Assembly: GCF_014651875.1 (NCBI RefSeq)
Contig: NZ_BMXS01000010.1
Span: forward strand, 94,899 to 158,898
Direction of reading: 5' to 3'
DNA length: 64,000 nt
Source of the DNA: Litchfieldella qijiaojingensis
GTDB lineage: Bacteria; Pseudomonadota; Gammaproteobacteria; Pseudomonadales; Halomonadaceae
Under the pieces are notes generated by a model. That model did not search any database. It saw nothing but the letters and a program-made list of their open reading frames with translations, and was not told where the DNA came from. A program made the position numbers and the translations under genes. Every line of letters begins with the position of its first letter. Within the stretch, counting starts at the first letter, position 1. Shown piece by piece: positions 9,436-18,655 of the stretch.

Positions 9436-9443
9436 GCCAGCCT

Positions 9444-9469
9444 GGCCACCCGCCGCTGGGCGGGTGGCC
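9444..9469 (+). terminator. Perfect 11-bp hairpin after pepA
   Basis: GGCCACCCGCC and GGCGGGTGGCC pair perfectly around a GCTG loop, starting 9 bases after the pepA stop. There is no T-run after it, so it may end transcription poorly on its own, or protect the 3' end of the pepA message. Confidence 0.65.
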
Positions 9470-9475
9470 CCCATC

Positions 9476-9524
9476 AGCTCGAAGCTCGAAGCTCGAAGCT
9501 CGAAGCTCGAAGCTCGAAGCTCGA
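9476..9524. repeat. Heptanucleotide tandem repeat, seven AGCTCGA units
   Basis: Seven exact head-to-tail copies of AGCTCGA (49 bp) lie between the pepA hairpin and the holC ATG, ending 10 bases before that start codon. As each unit has 7 bases, gain or loss of a unit would change the spacing between any upstream promoter and holC but not a reading frame. Confidence 0.97.
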
Positions 9525-9534
9525 AGCCAGGACC

Positions 9535-9975
9535 ATGACACAGATCGATTTCTATATCCTCCCCGACACCACCCTCGAGGCACGGCTTGACTTCGCCTGC
9601 CGACTGGCGGAAACCATCCATCGCAAGGGCTACCGGTTGCACCTGCACACCGAGAACGAAAGCATGGCCCGCGAGTTGGACGACAAGCTGTGGACCTTCC
9701 GCCCCGACAGCTACTTGCCCCATGCCTTGCTGGATAGCGACATGGCGGCGGACGTCCCGGTAACGTTGGGCTGGCAGGGTCCGCCAGAGCCCGGTGTCAA
9801 TGCCATGCTCAACCTTCACCCGCAAATTCCCGAGTGGTTTTCGCACTTCGAGCGTGTCGCCGAGATCATCAACCAGCATCAAGACGTACTGACCACCAAG
9901 CGCGAGTGCTGGCAGACCTACAAGAAGCGCGGCTATCCGGTCACCGCCCACAAACTGCCTGCCCAGGACAGTTGA
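9535..9975 (+). CDS. holC: DNA polymerase III chi subunit
   Basis: HolC links the clamp loader to single-strand binding protein. It has 146 residues, the family size. It starts MTQIDFYILPDT, and FACRLAETIHRKGYRLHLHT and DDKLWTFRPDSYLPHAL are the conserved chi segments. An AGGA ribosome site is 4 bases before the ATG. It sits between pepA and valS, the conserved gammaproteobacterial order pepA-holC-valS. Its leader holds the AGCTCGA repeat. Confidence 0.92.
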   Translation: MTQIDFYILPDTTLEARLDFACRLAETIHRKGYRLHLHTENESMARELDDKLWTFRPDSYLPHALLDSDMAADVPVTLGWQGPPEPGVNAMLNLHPQIPEWFSHFERVAEIINQHQDVLTTKRECWQTYKKRGYPVTAHKLPAQDS

Positions 9976-10052
9976 GCAGGCGCCATGACGCTGACGGCGT
10001 CAAACGGTATAATCGGACCCATTTCCGATAACGTCACATTTGCCAGACACCA

Positions 10053-10106
10053 CTAGGGTTTGTCCGAAAAGTCGCCAAACGCAGGCAGTTTTCAGACAAC
10101 GCCTAG
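10053..10106. repeat. Short (internally deleted) copy of the CTAG-flanked palindromic element
   Basis: Only 54 bp. It keeps both terminal repeats (AGGGTTTGTCCGAAAA on the left, TTTTCAGACAACGCCT on the right) but has lost the core found in the 145-148-bp copies. It is bounded by CTAG on both sides. It lies between holC and valS, so it may be part of the valS leader. Confidence 0.8.
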
Positions 10107-10145
10107 GGCGAAAGTCGCCTTCTAGCTTGCAGAGCCATCGAGCCC

Positions 10146-12995
10146 ATGGAAAAAACGTATCAACCCGAACAGATCGAAACCCGCTGGTACGAGCGCTGGG
10201 AAGCCGATAACCGCTTCGCGCCGAGCGGTTCCGGCACTCCCTACTCGATCATGATTCCGCCGCCCAACGTCACTGGCAGCCTGCACATGGGTCATGCCTT
10301 CCAGGATACCATCATGGATACCCTGATCCGCTGGCGGCGCATGCAGGGACGAAACACCCTGTGGCAAGTAGGTACCGACCACGCCGGTATCGCGACGCAA
10401 ATGCTGGTGGAGCGCAAGTTGGCCGCCGAAACAGGTCAGTCGCGCCACGATCTGGGGCGCGAGGCGTTCATCGACAAGGTCTGGGAGTGGAAGCGCGAAT
10501 CCGGCGACCATATCACTCGCCAGTTGCGGCGCATGGGGGCTAGTGTCGACTGGTCTCGCGAACGCTTCACCATGGACGATGGCTTCTACAAGGCAGTACA
10601 GGAAGTCTTCGTACGCCTGCACGACGAGGGCCTGATATACCGCGGCAAGCGTCTGGTCAACTGGGATCCGACCCTGCATACCGCCATCTCCGATCTCGAA
10701 GTGGAGAACCGCGACCAGCAGGGCCAATTCTGGCATTTTCGTTATCCGTTGGCCGACGGCGTGGCCACCGACGATGGCAAGAATCATCTGGTGGTCGCCA
10801 CTACCCGCCCCGAGACCATGCTCGGCGACACCGGCGTGGCGGTAAATCCCGAGGATCCGCGCTACGCCTCGCTGATCGGCAAGTTCATCGAACTGCCGCT
10901 GGTCGGCCGCCGTATCCCTATCGTCGCCGACGAGCACGCCGACATGGAGAAAGGCTCGGGCTGCGTGAAGGTCACCCCGGCGCATGACTTCAACGACTAC
11001 GAGGTCGGCAAGCGCCAGGGCCATGTGCTGATCAATGTCATGACACCGGATGCCAGGATTCGAGAGACCGCCGAGATCTTCGACCTGCAGGGCCGCCCGC
11101 GCCCCGACGTCGACCCCAGTCTGCCGACCAAATATGCTGGCCTGGATCGTTTCGAGGCCAGGAAGCTGATCGTTGCCGACATGGAAGCACTGGGCCTGCT
11201 CGAACAGATCGAAACGGTCAGCAATACCCTGCCCTACGGCGACCGTTCGGGAGACGTCATCGAGCCACTGCTGACGGATCAGTGGTTCGTGGCCGTAGAG
11301 AGTCTTGCCAAGCCCGCCATCGAAGCGGTCGAGAATGGCGATATCGAGTTCGTGCCCAAAAATTACGAGAACATGTACTTCGCCTGGATGCGCGACCTTC
11401 AGGACTGGTGCATCTCGCGTCAGCTTTGGTGGGGGCACCGCATTCCGGCCTGGTACGATGCCGATGGCAATGTCTACGTGGCGCGTACCGAGAGCGAGGC
11501 ACGCAAGAAGTACGGCCTGAACTCCGACCTGGCCCTGACCCAGGACGAGGACGTCCTCGACACCTGGTTCAGCTCGGGGCTGTGGACCTTCGGCACCCTG
11601 GGCTGGCCGGAGAAGACCGAGGACCTGGCGGCCTTCCATCCTTCCAGCGTGCTGGTCACCGGCTTCGATATTATCTTCTTCTGGGTCGCGCGGATGATCA
11701 TGCTGACCCTGAAGTTCACCGGCGAGGTGCCGTTCAAGCAGGTCTACGTGCACGGCCTGGTACGCGACACCCATGGACACAAGATGTCCAAGTCCAAAGG
11801 TAACGTGCTCGACCCCATCGACCTGATCGATGGCATCGACCTGGACTCGCTGGTCGAGAAGCGCACCGGCAACATGATGCAGCCGCAGAAGGCCAAGGCG
11901 ATCGCCAAGGCCACCCGCGACGACTTCCCCGAGGGTATCGAGCCTCACGGTACCGACGCCCTGCGCTACACCTTCCTGTCGCTGGCCACTACCGGGCGCG
12001 ACATCAAGTTCGACATGGGGCGCCTCGACGGCTACCGCAATTTCTGCAACAAGCTGTGGAACGCCTCGCGTTACGTGCTGATGAACACCGAAGGTCAGGA
12101 CACCGGCACCGGCGATGAACCGGTGGTACTGTCGTTGGCCGATCGCTGGATCGTCTCGCGCCTGCAGCAGACCGAGGCACAGGTCACCAAGTCACTGGAA
12201 GAGTACCGTTTCGACCAAGCCTCTCAGGCGCTCTACGAGTTCGTCTGGAACGAGTACTGCGACTGGTATCTGGAACTCTCCAAGCCGGTACTATGGGACG
12301 ACAACGCCAGCATCGAGGCCAAGCGCGGCACACGCCGTACCCTGGTGCGGGTCCTGGAAGCCGTGCTGCGCCTGGCACACCCGATGATGCCCTACATCAG
12401 CGAGGAGATCTGGCAGCGGGTGGCACCGTTGGCCGGCAAGGCACGCGGAGACGGAAGCGAGTCGATCATGACCCAACCCTGGCCGCTACCCGAAGAGGAC
12501 AAGATCGACGAGGCCGCGACCCGCGATATCGAATGGCTCAAGGGGGTGATCATCGCGGTGCGTAACATCCGCGCCGAGATGAATATCGCTCCCGGCAAGT
12601 TACTGGATGTGTTGCTGACCAAGGGCGCCGCCGCCGATCGTGAGCGCTTGGAGGCCAACCGCCTGTTCCTGGCCAAGCTGGCCAAGCTGCAAAGCGCTAG
12701 TTGGCTCGACGACCCCGAGCAGGCGCCGCTTTCTGCAACGCAATTGGTCGGCGAGATGGAAGTGCTGGTGCCGATGGCCGACCTGATCGACAAGGATTCC
12801 GAGCTGGCACGCCTGGGCAAGGAAATCGACAAGCAGGACAAACTGATCAATGGCATAGAGAAGAAGCTCGGCAACGAGAGCTTCGTGGCCAAGGCCCCAG
12901 AGGCGGTGGTACAGAAGGAGCGTGACAAGCTGGCTGAATTCCAGGCCTCGCGCCGGGTACTGGTCGAGCAACGCGACAAGATCGCCGCGTTGTAG
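10146..12995 (+). CDS. valS: Valyl-tRNA synthetase
   Basis: Class I aminoacyl-tRNA synthetase that charges tRNA-Val. It has 949 residues, the expected length. The HIGH-type motif HMGH is at residues 47-50 after [14 protein letters not shown] is at residues 546-550. The C-terminal 70 or so residues ([20 protein letters not shown]) form the usual coiled-coil tRNA-binding arm. It follows holC and is closed by a clear terminator. Confidence 0.97.
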   Translation: MEKTYQPEQIETRWYERWEADNRFAPSGSGTPYSIMIPPPNVTGSLHMGHAFQDTIMDTLIRWRRMQGRNTLWQVGTDHAGIATQMLVERKLAAETGQSRHDLGREAFIDKVWEWKRESGDHITRQLRRMGASVDWSRERFTMDDGFYKAVQEVFVRLHDEGLIYRGKRLVNWDPTLHTAISDLEVENRDQQGQFWHFRYPLADGVATDDGKNHLVVATTRPETMLGDTGVAVNPEDPRYASLIGKFIELPLVGRRIPIVADEHADMEKGSGCVKVTPAHDFNDYEVGKRQGHVLINVMTPDARIRETAEIFDLQGRPRPDVDPSLPTKYAGLDRFEARKLIVADMEALGLLEQIETVSNTLPYGDRSGDVIEPLLTDQWFVAVESLAKPAIEAVENGDIEFVPKNYENMYFAWMRDLQDWCISRQLWWGHRIPAWYDADGNVYVARTESEARKKYGLNSDLALTQDEDVLDTWFSSGLWTFGTLGWPEKTEDLAAFHPSSVLVTGFDIIFFWVARMIMLTLKFTGEVPFKQVYVHGLVRDTHGHKMSKSKGNVLDPIDLIDGIDLDSLVEKRTGNMMQPQKAKAIAKATRDDFPEGIEPHGTDALRYTFLSLATTGRDIKFDMGRLDGYRNFCNKLWNASRYVLMNTEGQDTGTGDEPVVLSLADRWIVSRLQQTEAQVTKSLEEYRFDQASQALYEFVWNEYCDWYLELSKPVLWDDNASIEAKRGTRRTLVRVLEAVLRLAHPMMPYISEEIWQRVAPLAGKARGDGSESIMTQPWPLPEEDKIDEAATRDIEWLKGVIIAVRNIRAEMNIAPGKLLDVLLTKGAAADRERLEANRLFLAKLAKLQSASWLDDPEQAPLSATQLVGEMEVLVPMADLIDKDSELARLGKEIDKQDKLINGIEKKLGNESFVAKAPEAVVQKERDKLAEFQASRRVLVEQRDKIAAL

Positions 12996-13018
12996 ATCAA
13001 TTGTGATCGAGAACAGGA

Positions 13019-13040
13019 AGAGGGCTTATACGCCCTCTTT
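13019..13040 (+). terminator. Rho-independent terminator of valS
   Basis: AGAGGGC and GCCCTCT pair around TTATAC and are followed by a short T-rich tail. It lies 24 bases after the valS stop. Confidence 0.8.
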
Positions 13041-13134
13041 ACTACCAAGCTGGGTCAAAAAAGTTACAAAACGCTGTTCTGCTAGACGATTTTCGCTAGA
13101 ATAGCGTTTTCTTGTTCACGTTTCGGTCCCGCTC

Positions 13135-13869
13135 ATGCCTGTTTCTCACCCCTCGATTTCGCTACCGCGCACCCTGTTCTACAACCTGCTCGGCATCGCT
13201 TTGGTGCTGAGCTGGTGGTCGCCAAATATTCTCATCTGGGAGTACCTGGATGATGCCATTTTCTTCACCACCAACGCCTGGCTGCACGACGCCAACACGT
13301 TGTGGGTGGCGATCGTGGCGCTACTCAACAACAGGCTGTTCGATGTGGGCAGCATGCTGTTGCTGTTGGGGCTCTTCGTGTGGGCCATGGCCCGCGACCC
13401 GGTACGCGAACATCGACTACTGCGCTGGGGCGGCATCGGCATCACCATGCTGCTTACCGCTGGGCTCCTCAACCGGGCGGTACGCTATGCCATTTCCTAT
13501 ACCCACCCCAGCCCAACGTTGGTCTACGACAACACCAACCTGCTCACCGACTTGGTCGATTTCTCGACCAAAGCGGTCTCAAGCAATAGCTTCCCGGGCG
13601 ATCACGGAATGATGCTGATGCTGTTCACGGCCTTCCTATGGCGTTTCTCCGGCCGTACCGTCGGACTGGTCAGTGCGCTGTGTGTGGTCATCCTCAGCGC
13701 TCCACGGATATTGGGAGGTGCCCATTGGTTCAGCGATGTCTATATGGGCGCATTGGCGATCAGCCTGGTGGCACTGCCCTGGGTATTGTGTACGCCGGTG
13801 GCACCGGCGGTTGCCCTACGTATCACTGACATCCTGATTCGGACCAAGCAGCGGCTACCGATTGCCTGA
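13135..13869 (+). CDS. lpxT: PAP2-family membrane phosphatase/phosphotransferase, LpxT-like
   Basis: Polytopic membrane protein of 244 residues with about six hydrophobic segments and the PAP2 acid-phosphatase motifs SFPGDHG and GAHWFSD, which supply the two catalytic histidines. The NSFPGDHGMMLMLFTAFLWR stretch resembles E. coli LpxT (YeiU), which moves a phosphate from undecaprenyl pyrophosphate to lipid A. It could instead be a plain undecaprenyl-pyrophosphate phosphatase. It has its own promoter region, with an AAAACGCT/AGCGTTTT inverted repeat at about 13075-13110, and its own terminator. Confidence 0.75.
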   Translation: MPVSHPSISLPRTLFYNLLGIALVLSWWSPNILIWEYLDDAIFFTTNAWLHDANTLWVAIVALLNNRLFDVGSMLLLLGLFVWAMARDPVREHRLLRWGGIGITMLLTAGLLNRAVRYAISYTHPSPTLVYDNTNLLTDLVDFSTKAVSSNSFPGDHGMMLMLFTAFLWRFSGRTVGLVSALCVVILSAPRILGGAHWFSDVYMGALAISLVALPWVLCTPVAPAVALRITDILIRTKQRLPIA

Positions 13870-13879
13870 GCCCTGAACG

Positions 13880-13911
13880 CAAGCGCGCCGCTGTGCCCCT
13901 CGGCGCGCTTG
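13880..13911 (+). terminator. Hairpin terminator after the PAP2 gene
   Basis: An 11-bp perfect stem, CAAGCGCGCCG with CGGCGCGCTTG, and a 10-base loop. It may also serve the converging META lipoprotein gene. Confidence 0.75.
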
Positions 13912-13930
13912 GGTTGATCTGCGCTACCCT

Positions 13931-14389
13931 CTAGCGGGCACTGGTTCTCTGAAAGCCCCCCAACACTCTGCTATCACGACCAAAGAACACCAAGCGGTCC
14001 TTATCGATCAGAAAGCGGTAGGCATTCTCCAACAGGGTCGTGACACGCTGGGCCTCGGCAAGATTGGCGCAGGCCATGCGTGTCGACGCAAGGTTCTCGA
14101 TGCGAATGCGATTGCCGTCGTCGAGGCTCACCTGGCCATTGAGCCGATTGCAGCCGTCGTTGCCCGTCAGATGGAGCGCCTCGCCGTTCGGTACCACCTC
14201 GAACCAGGCGGGTTCGTTTCCGGCCCAGTGCTCATCGGTACCGATCAGGATCAATTGCCAGCGGGGGCCAACGACCGGGGATTCCACCGCCACCTGAGCC
14301 TGTTGACGTTGTGGCACCGGCGTGGAAGAGCCTGCACAGCCGGCGAGCAGCACCGCCACGAGCCCAAGTGCTACCCAGGACCCTTTCAT
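13931..14389 (-). CDS. META-domain outer-membrane lipoprotein
   Basis: Secreted lipoprotein of 152 residues. The signal peptide ends in lipobox LLAGC with the lipidated cysteine at 18. The mature part shows META/HslJ features: LTGNDGCNRLNGQV and STRMACANLAEAQRV. META proteins are heat-shock or motility related, with unknown chemistry. I prefer the ATG at 14389 because GGGAG is 8 bases upstream; the ATG at 14395 sits too close to it. It contains the motif GNEPAW, shared with the lipoprotein at 19534-20322. Confidence 0.83.
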   Translation of the reverse strand: MKGSWVALGLVAVLLAGCAGSSTPVPQRQQAQVAVESPVVGPRWQLILIGTDEHWAGNEPAWFEVVPNGEALHLTGNDGCNRLNGQVSLDDGNRIRIENLASTRMACANLAEAQRVTTLLENAYRFLIDKDRLVFFGRDSRVLGGFQRTSAR

Positions 14390-14458
14390 TGTCATGTCTC
14401 CCTTCTACATGGTGTCGCGCGACAGAGTGCCGCAACTTGCCGTGGATGGCCAGCACCT

Positions 14459-14606
14459 CAAGGCTTTGTCCGAAAACTGCCTGCGCTTGCCCATACGGCG
14501 TTAAAAATCAGCTCAAAATACTCATTTACACCCACGTAAACTCCGCTTTTTCGCTGATTTTTGCCTTGTCTGATCATCGCTCGGCGATTTTTCGGACAAA
14601 CCCTAG
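14459..14606 (-). repeat. Palindromic intergenic element (MITE-like), copy 2
   Basis: About 148 bp, read on the minus strand. It starts TAGGGTTTGTCCGAAAA, ends TTTTCGGACAAAGCC, and holds the core GGAGTTTAC-6 nt-GTAAATGAG with an AAAAATCAGC/GCTGATTTTT pair around it. It is nearly identical to the copy at 23789-23935. Its terminal TAG is the stop codon of the diguanylate cyclase gene. Confidence 0.9.
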
Positions 14607-15727
14607 TCGCCCGCGACACGTACCGCCGCACTGCCCCCGGCATACGCCGCCACCTCTTCCCCGCCTTCGATCACCAGCTGGTCGCGTCCCGATGACTTGG
14701 CGAGATACAGACGCCGATCGGCCAGTTCCACCAGGTCACGCAATGTCGTGACCTCATGAGACTGCGCCAGCCCCATGGAAAGCGTCACCGGCAGGGTCAG
14801 GGCATCGAGTCGACAGGGTTGCTCGGCCAGTCTGTGGCGCAACCGCAGCGCCCCAGACTGCGCCTCGCGGGTACAGGTGCGAGGCAACAGCACCAGGAAT
14901 TCCTCGCCGCCGACCCGGCCGATGCAGTCGCTATCGCGCAGCGTCTTGTCCAACAAACGCGCCAAGTGACGCAATACTTGGTCGCCGGCACTATGGCCAT
15001 GAGTGTCGTTGATGGATTTGAAATGATCGGCGTCGAGCAGCAACAGGCTGAAATCGATGCCACGCTGCCACAAGGCTTCAGCCTGCGTAAAGATGGCGCG
15101 TCGATTGAAGACGCCGGTCAAGGAGTCGTGACTGGCATCGGTACGAAAGCGCAGCTCGGTGCGTTCGGTGATGAAATGCATCTGCAGGATGATGCAAGTG
15201 AAGAGGGTCCCGGCGCAGGCCAGGTTCAACGAATGCAAAACCTTCAGTGCATCACCGCCATGTGGCCAGATGCCCATCCGCCCATAGAGCCAATTGACCG
15301 AGATCAACGACAACGCCAACAGCGACAGGACCAGCAGCAGTTTGATGTGGCGCCGCATTTCGCTGATCAGGATTTCGAACAGCACTATGAAGAAGTAATA
15401 TTCGAAACCGGTATGCTGGCCCATCAACATTCCGCCAAGAGTAATCAGCGATATGTTCGCCAGCACCTTGAGCAGTAGGGCCAGGGTGAAATGGTGGCGG
15501 CGGTGCAACAAGATGGCCACCAGATTGGTGACGATACAAAGCGAATTGACGAGTTGCAGCAACGAACTGTCGAGCCAGTGGATCACCGGTACGAAGGAGA
15601 TATGCGCCAGGATGGCGAACAAGTAGATCTGCATGAAGACCTGATAGGTTCGCTGACGCTCGACCGCCAGTTCAGCCGGAGGGCGCATCAACTTCAACCA
15701 GCTACGCTGGAGGACGCGATGAAACAT
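14603..15727 (-). CDS. Membrane-bound diguanylate cyclase (GGDEF)
   Basis: Makes the second messenger c-di-GMP. It has 374 residues from the ATG at 15727 (MFHRVLQRSW). About six hydrophobic segments (residues 28-180) form the sensor part, followed by a GGDEF domain with the active motif GGEEF at 273-277. An inhibitory I-site RDSD is at 264-267, with the usual five-residue spacing, so the enzyme should be active and feedback-inhibited. Upstream ATGs (to 15808) are possible but lack a hydrophobic start. The stop TAG belongs to the intergenic element, so the extreme C-terminus may have been changed by its insertion. Confidence 0.9.
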   Translation of the reverse strand: MFHRVLQRSWLKLMRPPAELAVERQRTYQVFMQIYLFAILAHISFVPVIHWLDSSLLQLVNSLCIVTNLVAILLHRRHHFTLALLLKVLANISLITLGGMLMGQHTGFEYYFFIVLFEILISEMRRHIKLLLVLSLLALSLISVNWLYGRMGIWPHGGDALKVLHSLNLACAGTLFTCIILQMHFITERTELRFRTDASHDSLTGVFNRRAIFTQAEALWQRGIDFSLLLLDADHFKSINDTHGHSAGDQVLRHLARLLDKTLRDSDCIGRVGGEEFLVLLPRTCTREAQSGALRLRHRLAEQPCRLDALTLPVTLSMGLAQSHEVTTLRDLVELADRRLYLAKSSGRDQLVIEGGEEVAAYAGGSAAVRVAGD

Positions 15728-15916
15728 GGATATCCTCGTGTCGTGCCATGGCCAATAGCCTTGCGGGTCCACAGGCCACATTGACCCTCGACTCGACCGG
15801 CCCATCATCCCGAATCGCCCCGCCTCGCTAGGTTATCGGCTGCGATTCGGATAACTTTCAATCTTGGCAGTGGATATCCATGCCCCGAACCTTCACCCCC
15901 TCAAGGAGAGAGCCCA

Positions 15917-16321
15917 ATGCTTAACGCCCTGCATAACGATGCCCTGGGAAAACTGATCCTGCGCCTGACCGTCGGTGGCCTGATGCTCTTCCATGGCATC
16001 GCCAAGTTGCTCAACCCCGAGAGCCTCAACTGGATCGGCGGTTTGCTGGCGGATTATGGTCTACCATCCTTTCTGGCTTACGGCGCACTGATCGGCGAGG
16101 TGTTAGGCCCCCTGATGGCGATCGTCGGCTGGCAGGCTCGACTAGGAGGGCTTCTGATGGCCATCAACATGCTGGTGGCGATTACCCTGGTGCATAGCCA
16201 CCAGATATTCACGCTGGCCGACAGCGGCGGTTGGGCCCTGGAACTACAAGGCCTGTTCCTGCTCGGTGCCGTCTCCATCGTGTTCCTCGGTAGCGGGCGC
16301 ATGGCCTACCGTCCGGACTGA
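15917..16321 (+). CDS. DoxX-family membrane protein
   Basis: A 134-residue protein with four hydrophobic segments and the DoxX pattern (LRLTVGGLMLFHGIAKL near the N-terminus, then GEVLGPLMAIVG). DoxX proteins are linked to thiosulfate or quinone redox and oxidative-stress complexes, but this subgroup is uncharacterised. An AAGGAGAG ribosome site precedes the ATG. It converges with gloA and has 189 bases before it on the cyclase side. Confidence 0.85.
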   Translation: MLNALHNDALGKLILRLTVGGLMLFHGIAKLLNPESLNWIGGLLADYGLPSFLAYGALIGEVLGPLMAIVGWQARLGGLLMAINMLVAITLVHSHQIFTLADSGGWALELQGLFLLGAVSIVFLGSGRMAYRPD

Positions 16322-16328
16322 TGGCTCA

Positions 16329-16769
16329 CTACCAGGTACCGGTGTTCTCCATCGAAGCCCATGGCTCTTTAGGGGGCAGAGGGTCGCCATCCTGAAGCAG
16401 TTCGATGGAGATGCCGTCCGGCGAGCGCACGAAGGCCATGTGCCCGTCACGAGGCGGTCGGTTGATGGTCACCCCATTGCGCTGGAGCCTATCGCACAAG
16501 GCATAGATATTGTTGACGCGGTAGGCCAGGTGCCCGAAGTTGCGCCCTCCCGTGTACTCCTCGGGATCCCAGTTATAGGTCAGCTCGAGCATCGGTGTAC
16601 GAGTTTCGTGGGCACTGATCTCGTCCTCGGGCGCAGCGAGAAAGACCAGCGTGAAACGCCCCTTCTCGTTATCCTTGCGCTCCATCTCGAGCATTCCCAA
16701 CAGATCGCAGTAGAAGTACAGCGAGTCCTCGAGGTCGCTGACGCGAACCATGGTGTGCAGGTATTGCAT
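16329..16769 (-). CDS. gloA: Lactoylglutathione lyase (glyoxalase I)
   Basis: Converts the methylglyoxal-glutathione hemithioacetal to S-lactoylglutathione. It has 146 residues in two beta-alpha-beta modules, with the four metal ligands in place at His5, Glu62, His80 and Glu123, and NNEKGRF-like and [12 protein letters not shown] signatures. The ribosome site AAGGAGGAA is strong. The C-terminus is slightly longer than in E. coli GloA. Confidence 0.92.
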   Translation of the reverse strand: MQYLHTMVRVSDLEDSLYFYCDLLGMLEMERKDNEKGRFTLVFLAAPEDEISAHETRTPMLELTYNWDPEEYTGGRNFGHLAYRVNNIYALCDRLQRNGVTINRPPRDGHMAFVRSPDGISIELLQDGDPLPPKEPWASMENTGTW

Positions 16770-16939
16770 GGCAGGGTTCCTCCTTCGAGTCGCCAGACAG
16801 GGATCGCGTTGTCATCGACGCGGCCGGGTGAAGGTCTTGTGAGAGAGTATCATCATGATGGCATACTCTATGGTTTCGAGACCGCAAGGTCATCTTGGCA
16901 GTCTCCCATTCCGGCTACCAACTTCCATAGGAGCCCCCG

Positions 16940-17473
16940 ATGGCCGACTATTGCGACCAGGCCCCCGACCATCCGTTCCATGGCCCTTACCATGACCGGG
17001 AATATGGTTTCCCGGTCAACGACGACGCCGTACTGTTCGAACGTTTGATCCTGGAAATCAATCAGGCCGGACTGTCATGGCTGACGGTGTTGAAGAAGCG
17101 CTCAGCATTCCAGGCAGCCTTCGCGGGATTCGACATCGACCGAGTCGCCGCCTACAACGACAGCGATCGAGCGCGCTTGCTCGACGATGCCAGCATCATT
17201 CGCAATCGTCTGAAGGTCGACGCCACCATCCACAACGCCCAAGTCATCAAGTCACTGCAAGCGGAGCACGGCAGTTTCCATGCCTGGCTCGAGGCACACC
17301 ACCCCTTGCCACTTGGCGACTGGGTCAAGCTGTTCAAGCGCACCTTCCGCTTCACCGGTCCCGAGATCGTCAATGAATTCCTGATGAGTACCGGCTACCT
17401 ACCCGGCGCTCATCGCGATGACTGCCCGGTGCAGGCGAGGATTCTGGCCAGCGGACCACCCTGGGCACGCTGA
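16940..17473 (+). CDS. tag: DNA-3-methyladenine glycosylase I
   Basis: Base-excision enzyme removing 3-methyladenine. It has 177 residues, somewhat shorter than E. coli Tag (187). The block LILEINQAGLSWLTVLKKR carries the conserved helix and catalytic glutamate region, and RLKVDATIHNAQ is also typical. The C-terminus keeps DDCPV but not all of the Cys/His zinc ligands can be confirmed by eye: the N-terminal cysteine is Cys5, and a His lies in the GAHRDDC segment. A TAGGAG ribosome site is present. It is 36 bases upstream of the YdjM-like gene and probably in one operon with it. Confidence 0.9.
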   Translation: MADYCDQAPDHPFHGPYHDREYGFPVNDDAVLFERLILEINQAGLSWLTVLKKRSAFQAAFAGFDIDRVAAYNDSDRARLLDDASIIRNRLKVDATIHNAQVIKSLQAEHGSFHAWLEAHHPLPLGDWVKLFKRTFRFTGPEIVNEFLMSTGYLPGAHRDDCPVQARILASGPPWAR

Positions 17474-17509
17474 GAGACGACGCAAGCTCCCCAAGGAGGC
17501 AGAGGAAGG

Positions 17510-18577
17510 ATGGACTCCCTTACCCAGGCGGCACTTGGGGCCGCGATCGGCGGTACCGTTCTCGGCCACCGCCTGGGTCGCAAGGCCGTGCTGATCGGAG
17601 CGGTGCTGGGTACCCTGCCCGACCTCGACGTGGTCATCGATTACGGCGACGCCGTAGCCAACTACACCCAGCACCGCGGCTTCAGCCATTCGCTGTTCGT
17701 GCTCGGCGGACTCGCCTCCCTGCTTGCCTTGCTCTGCACACGATTTGCTCCGGCCCGCGACATTACCTTCCGCCACTGGTGGCTATTCTTCGGGCTGTGT
17801 CTCATGACACATCCGCTGTTGGACGCTTTGACCACTTACGGCACCCAGATCTGGTGGCCACTGGATGTCCGCCCCAGTGCCTGGCCGGTGGTGTTCATCA
17901 TCGATCCGCTCTACAGCCTGCCGTTGCTGGTCGGTGCGATTCTGGCCCTGATCACCGGCCATGGACGACGTGCACCGGCCTGGGGACTGGCGATTTCCTG
18001 TGCTTATCTGGCCTTCTCCATGGGAGCCAAGAGCATAGTCGAATCGCGCATTGCCCCCGTCCTGGCCGCCCACGAACTGCGGGAAGCCCCCCGCCTGGTC
18101 CAGCCTACGCCCTTCAATGTCCTGTTATGGCGCGTGACTGTCATCGACGCAAATACGCATCACGAGGCGTTGGTCGGCATCTTCGACGGCGACTATCGCC
18201 CACCACTGGAAAGCTATACCCGCGGCGCCGAACTCGAGGACATCGCCCTGGCGATGCCCAAAGGGGCTCGCCTCGACTGGTTCTCCGGCCCCTATCTACG
18301 CTACGACGATACCATGATCGATGGCACGCGAACCTTGGTGGCCACTGACCTGCGTCTGGGCTTTCCCGGCTTCCATCCGTTCAGCTTCGCTCTGGCAGAG
18401 TTTTCCGGCGGCGAAGACTGGCAGCCCATCGTGACCTACCAACTCGATACGTCGCGCTCCGATAATGGCGTGGCGCTCTCTCGTCTCTTCCACCGCATCC
18501 TCGCTCCCGAGCCGCCGCTGTGCACCAGCGACTTCGTCGAACGGCGCTGGGTGGTGTCGCGGCCCAAGGCATGTTGA
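17510..18577 (+). CDS. YdjM-like membrane-bound metal-dependent hydrolase
   Basis: Integral membrane protein of 355 residues. The N-terminal 180 residues match the YdjM/DUF457 family: MDSLTQAALGAAIGG, GTLPDLDVVIDY and HRGFSHSLF, where the His and Asp residues would bind a metal. The C-terminal half is a soluble extension. E. coli YdjM is SOS-induced, and the link with tag, also a DNA-repair gene, fits that loosely; I see no clear LexA box. AAGGAGG ribosome site. The gene ends in a shared terminator. Confidence 0.83.
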   Translation: MDSLTQAALGAAIGGTVLGHRLGRKAVLIGAVLGTLPDLDVVIDYGDAVANYTQHRGFSHSLFVLGGLASLLALLCTRFAPARDITFRHWWLFFGLCLMTHPLLDALTTYGTQIWWPLDVRPSAWPVVFIIDPLYSLPLLVGAILALITGHGRRAPAWGLAISCAYLAFSMGAKSIVESRIAPVLAAHELREAPRLVQPTPFNVLLWRVTVIDANTHHEALVGIFDGDYRPPLESYTRGAELEDIALAMPKGARLDWFSGPYLRYDDTMIDGTRTLVATDLRLGFPGFHPFSFALAEFSGGEDWQPIVTYQLDTSRSDNGVALSRLFHRILAPEPPLCTSDFVERRWVVSRPKAC

Positions 18578-18601
18578 CCGAGGCTGTTGCCTCCCACACG
18601 A

Positions 18602-18630
18602 CGACGGGCAGCCGTCTCGGCTGCCCGTCG
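18602..18630. terminator. Bidirectional hairpin between converging genes
   Basis: CGACGGGCAGCC and GGCTGCCCGTCG form a perfect 12-bp stem with loop GTCTC, between the YdjM-like gene and azoR, which end toward each other. Confidence 0.8.
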
Positions 18631-18655
18631 CAATCGTTTCGAACAAGCGGTATCG

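Noticed and set aside
9476..9524. CRISPR-like array
   Set aside because: Units are 7 bases, directly adjacent and without spacers; this is a simple tandem repeat.
10122..11948. 608-codon open frame on the minus strand opposite valS
   Set aside because: It mirrors the codon structure of valS in GC-rich DNA and shows no domain; valS has full catalytic motifs.
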